DNA of 5,605 nt. It comes from an uncultured Clostridia bacterium (lineage in GTDB: Bacteria > Bacillota > Clostridia > TANB77 > CAG-508). The position numbers were made by a program, and so were the translations under genes. Below the pieces are notes generated by a model, which searched no databases, was not told the origin of the DNA, and saw only the letters and a list, made by a program, of their open reading frames with translations. The stretch covers positions 1 to 5,605 of the forward strand of contig CAKPDO010000058.1 of NCBI GenBank assembly GCA_934148985.1. The letters are read 5' to 3'. Shown here one piece after another: positions 1 through 5,429 of this stretch. Numbering within the stretch: position 1 is the stretch's first letter; every line of letters starts with the position of its first letter.

Positions 1-827
1 GATTTTAGAAGTGTTTTTGCATAACCTTTGTTTCTGTATTTTTCTGTTGTAACTATATTTTTTAATTCTAATGTTTTTCTATCAATGTGCAAAATTACTG
101 CAATAGAAATTAGCTCATCTCCCTTTTTTAAAGCATATACATCAGAATCGTTCAAATACTTGTGTATCATATCTTTTGAAGGATCTGCCTCTAAAAGTAA
201 ATCAATAAAATCTTCTTTATTTTCTATTTTTTTAACTTGCATTCTAGGTTCTCTTGGTATCTCGTAACCGTTGGGAATACTAGGTTTTGTAGTATTGTGG
301 CTATTATATCTCATTTCCTCTGAAAAAATACATCCACAATATTTTTGCATATAAAGGCCTCTTTCTCTTGCTTTCGCCTGTCCCTCTCTAAATCCAACTC
401 TAAAATCTCTATATAAAAACTCAATGCCATATTGTTTTGCTATTTTTTCTCCTAAATCATGAATAATATCATGTTTTTGGTATGGGCTAACAAGCAATGT
501 TGTAGAAATAGTATCAAATCCATTTTCCTTAGCAAATTTAGCAGTTTGTTCTAATCTTACAGGATAACAATAATCTTGACATCTTGTATCTAATTTATTG
601 ACTACATTTTTACAAAAATCTCTTAGCCCATAATCTTCTTCAAATATGGCATCAACATTTATATTGGTAGTATATTCTTTTAAACAGTCACGTCTTGCTT
701 TGTATTCCATATATGGATGAATATTTGGATTGAACCAATATACTGTTGGTTCTATATTTTCGCTTCTTAGCTCATCTATACAATATACACTACAAGGTGC
801 GCAACATGTATGCATTAATAACTTCAT
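1..827 (-). CDS. queH: Epoxyqueuosine reductase QueH fused to a GNAT acetyltransferase domain (3' end outside window)
   Basis: The first 275 codons are visible and the frame runs off the left edge. Residues 1-178 match QueH (DUF208), the non-orthologous replacement of QueG that reduces epoxyqueuosine to queuosine in the wobble base of GUN-anticodon tRNAs. QueH uses an iron-sulfur centre and acts in the cytoplasm. Visible hallmarks are HTCCAPC (Cys8, Cys9, Cys12), FNPNIHPYMEY at 32-42, RCQDYC (Cys83, Cys87), STTLLVSPYQKH at 108-119, FLYRDFRVGFREGQ at 137-150 and YCGCIFSEE (Cys164, Cys166). After a short proline-containing linker (about 179-195) the frame continues without a stop into a GNAT-like domain from about residue 196, ending in the acetyl-CoA loop pattern RNKGYA (265-270). 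The start ATG at 827 is preceded by AAAGGA with an 8-base gap. It lies 36 bases downstream of the L,D-transpeptidase with no terminator between, so it is probably the last visible gene of that operon. The QueH assignment is firm; GNAT is probable because the fold is cut off. Confidence 0.93.
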   Translation of the reverse strand, partial: MKLLMHTCCAPCSVYCIDELRSENIEPTVYWFNPNIHPYMEYKARRDCLKEYTTNINVDAIFEEDYGLRDFCKNVVNKLDTRCQDYCYPVRLEQTAKFAKENGFDTISTTLLVSPYQKHDIIHDLGEKIAKQYGIEFLYRDFRVGFREGQAKARERGLYMQKYCGCIFSEEMRYNSHNTTKPSIPNGYEIPREPRMQVKKIENKEDFIDLLLEADPSKDMIHKYLNDSDVYALKKGDELISIAVILHIDRKTLELKNIVTTEKYRNKGYAKTLLK

Positions 828-863
828 TTCATTTTTCCTTTCTACTTTTATTCTTCTATGTAC

Positions 864-2036
864 TTACATTATGTTACTTTTTTTACTTGGTTCTTTTTCA
901 GTTGAATTAGTATTATCATCTAACATATTTTTTCCAACGCTATTATTATCTACGTCATTTTCTACTGTATTATTTGCAATAGTATCATTCGTAACATTAT
1001 TATCACTTACTTCATTTTTGCTTGTACCATTTTCTGTTGTGTTACTTTCAGTTGCATTATTTTGAGTTGTATTATCTTCCACAGTAGTATTATTTGCAGT
1101 ATTATTTTCCAAAGTATTACTTCCATCTCCCACAACGTTTTGTTTAGTATTTTCTTTATCACTATTTTCATTATCTTTTGGTTGTTCTTCAGGTGCTGAA
1201 GCTGGCTCACTATAATTTTTCCAAGGATTTCCCGGAGCATTATCTGTTGGATCCCAATCACGGCATATTTCATTAGAAGAAATCTTTTGAGCTGATGGTT
1301 TTCCAAGTGGTCCTGGGTCAGATGAAGAATAAAACTCAACATACGTACCTTTTGTACAATTACTATATATCCAGTAAGCATCAGCAACTGTAAGTCTTAC
1401 ACATCCAGCTGAAGCGCTTGTCCCTAATTTATCATACTCCCAATACTCCAAGCTATCTGGTGACTTATTACTTTTATATGGTACAGAGTGAAATAAAATA
1501 TGTCCAGTTATTCTTGAACAATATTGACCATAAACTCCACCTACTAAAGTATGCCAACTGTATTTGTCACTCATCTTATATGTACCTGATTTTGGAGTTG
1601 CAACCCCAGTAGAACATATCATAGCTTTTACAGGTTTTGAATATTCCCCTTGCTCGTCCTTTTCGTAAATTGTAACAACATTAGCTCCATAATTAACCCT
1701 TATATAATATTTTTCTTTGCTTTTTTCCTCTTTCTTTTCAGGATTTTCTACTTTTGTATCTTTTACATCTTTTTCATCCCAACTCGTATCATTTGGATTT
1801 TCATTTGTTTCTTGTGGTTCATCTGTTGTATTTTCATCTGTTTCATTACTTTCATTTGCTATTTCTTCAATTGGTGCTTCTTCTATCGGTGTACTAGATG
1901 CTTCAGATATAGTAGGTTCTGTAACTTTTTTCTTTTTTTGGGCATTTGTAATTAATATTGTAAATGCTACAATCTCAATCAAAATAATTATTAACAAAGC
2001 AATTATTACTTTTTTATACTTATTAAATTTTCCCAT
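864..2036 (-). CDS. Membrane-anchored YkuD-family L,D-transpeptidase with Asn/Thr-rich tail
   Basis: This 390-residue protein probably makes 3-3 cross-links in peptidoglycan or attaches proteins to it, outside the cell. Domain order: basic N-terminus and one membrane anchor (about 9-30), acidic Glu/Asn/Thr linker (35-108), YkuD catalytic domain (about 109-236), a conserved-looking extension (DPGPLGKP, 240-247, and RDWDPTD, 259-265), then an Asn/Thr-rich tail (about 285-390). Catalytic candidates are His183 in LFHSVPY and Cys212 in SASAGCVRL. The usual SHGC motif reads SAGC here, with Ala at the His position; from memory this is common among clostridial relatives. The start at 2036 is chosen because AAAGGA lies 9 bases upstream and the anchor then begins near residue 9. 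An earlier in-frame ATG at 2078 overlaps the patatin stop as TAATG but has no Shine-Dalgarno site. It lies 41 bases after patatin and 36 bases before queH, as part of one operon. Family is firm; the exact physiological role is inferred. Confidence 0.93.
   Translation of the reverse strand: MGKFNKYKKVIIALLIIILIEIVAFTILITNAQKKKKVTEPTISEASSTPIEEAPIEEIANESNETDENTTDEPQETNENPNDTSWDEKDVKDTKVENPEKKEEKSKEKYYIRVNYGANVVTIYEKDEQGEYSKPVKAMICSTGVATPKSGTYKMSDKYSWHTLVGGVYGQYCSRITGHILFHSVPYKSNKSPDSLEYWEYDKLGTSASAGCVRLTVADAYWIYSNCTKGTYVEFYSSSDPGPLGKPSAQKISSNEICRDWDPTDNAPGNPWKNYSEPASAPEEQPKDNENSDKENTKQNVVGDGSNTLENNTANNTTVEDNTTQNNATESNTTENGTSKNEVSDNNVTNDTIANNTVENDVDNNSVGKNMLDDNTNSTEKEPSKKSNIM
900..1121 (-). repeat. 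Low-complexity Asn/Thr-coding tail repeat inside the L,D-transpeptidase gene
   Basis: Codons 306-379 encode a degenerate run built from NNT, NTT and NAT units alternating with short Glu/Asp stretches. On the plus strand the DNA shows recurring GTATTATT-like words. The period is irregular, so it is compositional rather than a clean tandem array. It would lie outside the cell. Confidence 0.6.
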
Positions 2037-2077
2037 ATTTTCCATTCCTTTTCTCATATTATAATTCAATTTTAGCA

Positions 2078-2932
2078 TTATTTATTTTTATCGTCAACAT
2101 ATTTTTTTGCAAATTTATACCCTTCGTTGTACAAGTATTCAATATCACTTGTATCTAAAAGTCCTATCTTTTTAGTCTTTATTGTAATAAGTTCATCAAT
2201 TCCATCTAATTCATAATTTGAAAGCTCATGCTCCATTAGCCCGATTGACCTAACAGCAATGTCAATCATATTTTCATAACATTCATCTTCTTTAGATTTT
2301 GAAGCAAAATTTATTCCTAAAACACTATCTGCTCCCATCTCTTTTAATTCTTTCCAAGCCACATTTTCTCTTACTCCTCCATCTACTAATTGCATCTTTT
2401 TATACATACATGGCGAAAAAACTACTGGAAAACTACAACTACTTCTAACAGCCACTTCAATTGGGGCATCCACAATATATCTTATTTCATCTGATATATT
2501 TTGCCTTATTTCTTTAGATGAAAATATAATAACTTCTCCATTTTCTAAATTCACTGCTGGTATCGCTACTGGCATTTTTATGTCATTCATTTTAAAAACA
2601 TTATTTTCTATACATATTTCTTTCATCGCTTTTGTCAAAAAATTCCCGCTATTTAATCCATCAACAATTATTCTTCCTGTAAATAAAAGCCCTCCAATAA
2701 TTTTAAAGAAATTTTTTATATCAATATATTTTACTTTTTTCAAATATTTTTTTAATGTTTTATACATATCGCTACTTGAATATCCTAAAGCATACAATAT
2801 AGCAACTATACTTCCTGACGATGTTCCAGCTACCATATCAAATTTCAAATTACTTTCTTCTAAAGCTTTTAATGCTCCTATATGTGCAAAAGCTTTTATT
2901 CCTCCTCCAGAAAAACATAGTGCCTTTCCCAT
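2078..2932 (-). CDS. Patatin-like phospholipase / lipid acyl hydrolase
   Basis: This 284-residue protein has the full patatin (PNPLA) signature: the oxyanion loop SGGGIKAF at 8-15, the nucleophile elbow GTSSG at 36-40 (Ser38) and the DGG of the Ser-Asp dyad at 184-186 (Asp184). RSSCSFPVVFSP at 163-174 fits the conserved block before the Asp. Family members hydrolyse acyl esters of membrane lipids. Size and architecture fit the stand-alone bacterial RssA/YlbK type. No signal peptide is visible, so a cytoplasmic or inner-face location is expected. One deviation is Ala14 where the oxyanion motif GGGxRG usually ends in Gly. The ATG at 2932 is preferred because GGAGG sits 5 bases upstream; a TTG at 2944 would lie across that site. 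It is the first gene of the patatin - L,D-transpeptidase - queH run. A promoter candidate overlaps the terminator just upstream. The substrate cannot be read from the sequence. Confidence 0.92.
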   Translation of the reverse strand: MGKALCFSGGGIKAFAHIGALKALEESNLKFDMVAGTSSGSIVAILYALGYSSSDMYKTLKKYLKKVKYIDIKNFFKIIGGLLFTGRIIVDGLNSGNFLTKAMKEICIENNVFKMNDIKMPVAIPAVNLENGEVIIFSSKEIRQNISDEIRYIVDAPIEVAVRSSCSFPVVFSPCMYKKMQLVDGGVRENVAWKELKEMGADSVLGINFASKSKEDECYENMIDIAVRSIGLMEHELSNYELDGIDELITIKTKKIGLLDTSDIEYLYNEGYKFAKKYVDDKNK

Positions 2933-2942
2933 ACTTACCTCC

Positions 2943-2988
2943 AAAAAAACGAATTACTAATATTATTATATTAATAATTCGCTTTTTT
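2943..2988 (-). terminator. Intrinsic (bidirectional-looking) terminator after the 146-aa gene
   Basis: A 15-bp inverted repeat (2949-2963 with 2968-2982, loop TATT at 2964-2967, two G-T wobbles) is followed on the minus strand by seven T (2949-2943 read on that strand) and on the plus strand by six T (2983-2988). It begins 16 bases beyond the stop codon of the 146-residue gene. The stem is AT-rich, so termination may be incomplete. The minus-strand T-run abuts the patatin ribosome binding site. Confidence 0.75.
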
Positions 2989-2993
2989 GTTAT
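2965..2993 (-). promoter_or_regulatory. Candidate promoter for the patatin operon, overlapping the terminator
   Basis: On the minus strand, ATAACA (2993-2988) and TATAAT (2970-2965) are separated by 17 bases. The -10 is perfect and the -35 matches 4 of 6 consensus bases. Transcription would start near 2958, inside the 3' arm of the terminator hairpin, giving a leader of about 26 bases that carries GGAGG and lacks the complete hairpin. AT-richness makes chance TATAAT matches common, so this is moderate evidence only. Confidence 0.4.
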
Positions 2994-2997
2994 CCTT

Positions 2998-3438
2998 TTA
3001 TAGATATGTTTTTAATTTTTCAACACTATCTTCTTGCATTTTTACAAATTCATCTAATAAATTATGAATATTTTTGTCTATATCTGGATTTTGATTTAAT
3101 AGCCTTCTTCCCTCAATTATTCCCATGTTTGTTCCATTTAACAATAATTCTGATAGATTAGAATTACTTTTGTCACTCATTGCTTTCATTTGAATTCCCC
3201 ACCATGTCATTACTTTATTCATTGCACTTGTTTCATGTGGCTCTTTTTCGTATGTGTAATTTTCGTAAAGATTATTTGCTCTTCTCGAAATGTCTTTATA
3301 TTTGTTGTATTCTAACTCTAATGTCTTTTTAAAATCTTCATCTCCTACTTTTTTTACTACAAATTCTATCGCATCCATTCCCATTGTTGCACCTTTGTTT
3401 AATTCATCCAAAACATTTAAATTGTTGTTATTTTCCAT
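2998..3438 (-). CDS. Conserved-type small helical protein, possibly ferritin-like four-helix bundle
   Basis: This 146-residue protein has no signal peptide and no membrane segment, is rich in Glu, Lys and Asn, and is almost certainly all-helical. It resembles, from memory, uncharacterised clostridial proteins; a ferritin-like or DUF2383-type fold is a guess. An internal two-fold repeat is visible: LNKGATMG at 13-20 matches LLNGTNMG at 99-106, each opening a helix and each followed about 12-14 residues later by an acidic turn (GDED at 32-35, NPDID at 117-121) and another amphipathic helix. A Trp pair (W79, W80) sits at the start of the second half. No ExxH metal motif is evident, so metal binding is unproven. 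The start at 3438 is supported by AAGGAGG with an 8-base gap. It is divergent from the 81-aa gene and is followed by its own terminator, so it is probably monocistronic. No clear promoter could be read upstream. Confidence 0.8.
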   Translation of the reverse strand: MENNNNLNVLDELNKGATMGMDAIEFVVKKVGDEDFKKTLELEYNKYKDISRRANNLYENYTYEKEPHETSAMNKVMTWWGIQMKAMSDKSNSNLSELLLNGTNMGIIEGRRLLNQNPDIDKNIHNLLDEFVKMQEDSVEKLKTYL

Positions 3439-3514
3439 TTTAAAATCCTCCTTTTGGATTAGTTTGCGCTGTTTTGGGAAAATAATTCATAGAATTTTTG
3501 TTTGAATTTTTTTA

Positions 3515-3543
3515 TTTACATTTTTTACATAATGTGTTATAAT
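3515..3543 (+). promoter_or_regulatory. Strong sigma-A type promoter for the 81-aa gene
   Basis: TTTACA (3515-3520), a 17-base spacer and a perfect TATAAT (3538-3543), with TG one base upstream of the -10 (3535-3536, an extended -10). Transcription should start near 3550, giving a leader of about 57 bases. ATAAT (3539-3543) is repeated inverted as ATTAT (3547-3551), a possible small operator over the -10 and start site. Confidence 0.8.
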
Positions 3544-3551
3544 GAGATTAT

Positions 3552-3577
3552 GAAAACACAGCATTATTCCTGTTTTC
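3552..3577 (+). promoter_or_regulatory. 5' leader hairpin of the 81-aa gene
   Basis: GAAAACA (3552-3558) pairs perfectly with TGTTTTC (3571-3577) around a 12-base loop, at the very 5' end of the predicted transcript. There is no T-run straight after it (AAAAATAA follows), so it is not a terminator. It could stabilise the mRNA 5' end. The Shine-Dalgarno AGGAGG (3594-3599) lies outside the stem and stays accessible. Confidence 0.45.
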
Positions 3578-3606
3578 AAAAATAATTTTTTGCAGGAGGA
3601 AAATCA

Positions 3607-3852
3607 ATGTCACCAGCTTATGTAGATGTAAAAAAGGCCTTTGACGAGGCAGAGAATATGGGATTAATTCCCGACCGAAAGGTCGCATTAATTCCAGGTT
3701 GGGTTTTATTGCAGTCATGCAACTATGTCTTAGTTTATCCTAAGGCAAGAGTGGACCTGATAAAAGAACATGATTCTTCCATTATACAGGGGCATACTGT
3801 AATTGATACAGTGAGAGCTCCATTATCACTAGATGGATTTGTCATATGTTGA
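3607..3852 (+). CDS. Small protein of unknown function, 81 residues
   Basis: I do not recognise this protein. It is certainly expressed-looking: near-consensus promoter at 3515-3543, AGGAGG with a 7-base gap before the ATG, and a strong intrinsic terminator 17 bases after the stop. Residues 4-18 should form an amphipathic helix. The rest looks beta-rich, with hydrophobic stretches at 26-36 and 40-45 and a C-terminal run ending GFVIC. There are two Cys (38 and the final residue 81), no signal peptide and no convincing membrane helix. The gene is GC-richer (about 39% by hand count) than its neighbours. It stands alone: divergent from the 146-aa gene and convergent with the 370-aa gene. A LIP repeat (20-22 and 29-31) reflects a direct repeat in the DNA. 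A terminal Cys in such a small protein could suggest a processed peptide, but no maturation genes are nearby. Function is left open. Confidence 0.75.
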   Translation: MSPAYVDVKKAFDEAENMGLIPDRKVALIPGWVLLQSCNYVLVYPKARVDLIKEHDSSIIQGHTVIDTVRAPLSLDGFVIC

Positions 3853-3868
3853 CAGTCTGTCACTGGCA

Positions 3869-3905
3869 TGCGGTTTACAGAATGTAAACCGCACTTTGCT
3901 TTTTA
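3869..3905 (+). terminator. Intrinsic terminator of the 81-aa gene
   Basis: A perfect 11-bp inverted repeat (3869-3879 with 3883-3893, loop GAA), with a GC-rich base, is followed on the plus strand by a T-rich tract ending in TTTTT (about 3894-3904). No T-run follows it on the minus strand, so it should not stop transcription from the 370-aa gene. Confidence 0.9.
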
Positions 3906-3916
3906 ATCTTACACAA

Positions 3917-5029
3917 TCATTTTTCTTCCTCTTTTTCTTTTACAATTTTTTCATTTTTTTGATTCTCTCCCATTTCTTTGGTTATTTGATTTTCTTTTAA
4001 ACTTTCACGTGCATCCAATCTCTCCATGAGTTCAGCTCTCCTATCGTCACTTTTTATAAAATCCGGATTCACCCTTTTCTTAAACGAATAATCCTTTCCA
4101 TATTTTAATATATCCCTACCAAATTTATCTTTTCCGATATCAATATGTTTTGTTGCAAGAATTCCTCTTTCATTATCGAAAACTATACCTAATCTCTTTA
4201 AAGCTGCTTTCTCATCTTTGTCCGTTATTTCATTTGTTTTAGCACATTTACTATACAATTCCTCAAAATTTATTTCTTTATCAGTTAATCTAAACTCTAT
4301 TTTGTACATATCTTTCTTCATACTTGCCAAAGTTTCTTTATCTCCGCTAATTCCTGCTTTAAATATCTTTTTCACATCTTGCCAATTTCTAAAAGCAATC
4401 TTTTCAGAAATTAAATACGATTTTTTCTTTGATGGCACTTTCCTAGATATCTTATCTGTAGAATCGTATTTTTCTCCATTTATAGAGTCTATTTTTATAT
4501 ACCCAAGTTTTTCAATTGATTTCAAAGCTTTTATATTTATTCCGTGAGTTTGCGTACATAATTTTTTAGAATATATTTTTCTACCATTTTCATCCAATTC
4601 AAATGGTGAATTTTTCAAATTTTCTTTCCATCTTGAAAATCCCACAAGAGTCTGAAGAACCATCATTCCACCTTTTTCTGATGCTGTATATCCTTTCATT
4701 TTTGATGCAAGACTAATTCTGGTATCTTGTCCTATTCCTCTTTTTCCGCCAGGAAGCCAATATGATTTAAACATAAGTGATGGTTCAACTTGATATGCAA
4801 AATTTTGTCCAAATCTATTAGCTTGTGCAATTGTAAGTATTCCTCCTACAATTTGTAAAGGAAGAATTCCAGAAAAAAGAAGTCCTGTTCCACCAACAGT
4901 AAGTGCAAAACTTCCAATAGTTTTTGATATTCTCACGGCTCCATCATATATGCGTGGTGCTTGATTTTTTATATTTTTTGAAAGTGACTTTTCTTTTACA
5001 GTCACTAATGATTTGCTTTCGTTATTCAT
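3917..5029 (-). CDS. Unrecognised protein with a glycine-rich membrane segment and charged tail
   Basis: I do not recognise this 370-residue protein. Residues 1-33 are polar and basic. Residues about 34-70 are strongly hydrophobic and glycine-rich (TVGGTGLLFSG, then Pro57, then QIVGGILTIAQ), which fits a re-entrant or two-helix membrane hairpin with glycine packing faces. Residues about 85-135 hold several Gly-rich basic stretches (LPGGKRGIG at 92-100, SEKGGMM at 117-123). The middle is soluble-looking and Lys-rich, and the last 40 residues (331-370) are a highly charged Glu/Lys tail likely to be helical or disordered. There is no N-terminal signal peptide, so most of the protein is probably cytosolic and membrane-associated. 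The start at 5029 is chosen for AGGAG with a 7-base gap. An ATG at 5062 has no ribosome binding site and falls at the predicted transcription start. The gene is monocistronic, with its own promoter just after the tRNA terminator. Confidence 0.8.
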   Translation of the reverse strand: MNNESKSLVTVKEKSLSKNIKNQAPRIYDGAVRISKTIGSFALTVGGTGLLFSGILPLQIVGGILTIAQANRFGQNFAYQVEPSLMFKSYWLPGGKRGIGQDTRISLASKMKGYTASEKGGMMVLQTLVGFSRWKENLKNSPFELDENGRKIYSKKLCTQTHGINIKALKSIEKLGYIKIDSINGEKYDSTDKISRKVPSKKKSYLISEKIAFRNWQDVKKIFKAGISGDKETLASMKKDMYKIEFRLTDKEINFEELYSKCAKTNEITDKDEKAALKRLGIVFDNERGILATKHIDIGKDKFGRDILKYGKDYSFKKRVNPDFIKSDDRRAELMERLDARESLKENQITKEMGENQKNEKIVKEKEEEK

Positions 5030-5067
5030 CTTTTTTCTCCTAACAATTGTAAATAATTTCATTTATT

Positions 5068-5096
5068 ATTTTAATATAAACTTTATTTTTTATCAA
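5068..5096 (-). promoter_or_regulatory. Promoter of the 370-aa gene
   Basis: On the minus strand, TTGATA (5096-5091) and TAAAAT (5073-5068) are separated by 17 bases, each 5 of 6 to consensus. The start site would be near 5061, giving a leader of about 32 bases with AGGAG. A TTGACA at 5107-5102 overlaps the tRNA terminator T-run but has no good -10 at the right distance. Confidence 0.6.
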
Positions 5097-5106
5097 TCTA
5101 TTTGTC

Positions 5107-5139
5107 AAAAAAAATAAACGAGACCCCTCAAAGTCTCGT
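5107..5139 (-). terminator. Intrinsic terminator of the tRNA cluster
   Basis: Read on the minus strand, ACGAGAC (5139-5133) pairs with GTCTCGT (5124-5118) around an 8-base loop and is followed by TTTATTTTTTTT. It begins five bases after the CCA end of tRNA-Gln and separates the tRNA transcript from the promoter of the 370-aa gene. Confidence 0.85.
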
Positions 5140-5143
5140 ATCT

Positions 5144-5218
5144 TGGCTGGACTGGCTAGATTCGAACTAGCGCATGCCAGAGTCAAAGTCTGGTGCCTTA
5201 CCGCTTGGCTACAGTCCA
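5144..5218 (-). tRNA. tRNA-Gln (anticodon TTG)
   Basis: 75 bases with encoded CCA. The acceptor TGGACTG pairs fully with CAGTCCA, giving the U1-A72 pair typical of tRNA-Gln. The anticodon stem CCAGA/TCTGG encloses CTTTGAC, anticodon TTG. The T-loop TTCGAAT is present. It is the last tRNA of the cluster. Confidence 0.97.
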
Positions 5219-5244
5219 ATGTATATAAAATTGGTGGAAAATAA

Positions 5245-5322
5245 TGGGGTGGAAGATGAGATTCGAACTCACGACCTCCAGTGCCACAAACTGGCGCTCT
5301 AACCAACTGCGCTACATCCACC
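5245..5322 (-). tRNA. tRNA-His (anticodon GTG)
   Basis: The anticodon stem CCAGT/ACTGG encloses TTGTGGC, anticodon GTG. An extra encoded G at -1 (complement of 5322) faces C73, the identity mark of tRNA-His, and CCA is encoded. Position 6 and position 67 are both T, a U-U mismatch in the acceptor stem; the other six pairs are Watson-Crick. This tRNA is a queuosine substrate (G34). Confidence 0.97.
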
Positions 5323-5332
5323 ATAAAACTAT

Positions 5333-5408
5333 TGGTGGCTTCAAGTGGAATCGAACCACTGACACGGGGATTTTCAGTCCCCTGCTCTACCAACTGAGCT
5401 ATGAAGCC
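5333..5408 (-). tRNA. tRNA-Phe (anticodon GAA)
   Basis: 76 bases with encoded CCA. The acceptor GGCTTCA pairs with TGAAGCC. The anticodon stem GGGGA/TCCCC encloses CTGAAAA, anticodon GAA. D-loop AGTTGGTAGA and T-loop TTCGATT are standard. It lies 10 bases upstream of tRNA-His. Confidence 0.97.
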
Positions 5409-5429
5409 AACTACAAATTTATAAAAAAA

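Noticed and set aside
28..1065. Plus-strand open frames opposite the QueH and L,D-transpeptidase genes (28-267, 730-1065)
   Set aside because: They are antisense shadows of recognised proteins, with no ribosome binding sites and Ser/Phe/Leu-rich translations typical of reversed AT-rich code.
1007..1387. Minus-strand 126-codon frame inside the L,D-transpeptidase gene
   Set aside because: It is another frame of the repetitive tail, with a low-complexity Ile/Leu/Gln/Lys translation and no start signal.
2037..2078. Start of the L,D-transpeptidase at 2078, overlapping the patatin stop as TAATG
   Set aside because: Translational coupling is possible, but no Shine-Dalgarno precedes it, whereas AAAGGA precedes the ATG at 2036 at normal distance.
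2933..2944. TTG start for patatin at 2944
   Set aside because: It would place GGAGG inside the coding sequence; the ATG at 2932 follows that site at a suitable gap and starts the conserved part.
3550..3585. 11-codon leader peptide upstream of the 81-aa gene
   Set aside because: Its ATG lies at the predicted transcription start, so it would be leaderless with no ribosome binding site, and there is no attenuator after it.
5030..5062. Start of the 370-aa protein at 5062
   Set aside because: There is no ribosome binding site and it coincides with the predicted transcription start; AGGAG sits correctly before 5029.
5030..5143. Attachment site or island boundary next to the tRNA cluster
   Set aside because: No integrase, no duplicated tRNA 3' end in the window and no phage-like genes; the spacer is explained by a terminator and a promoter.
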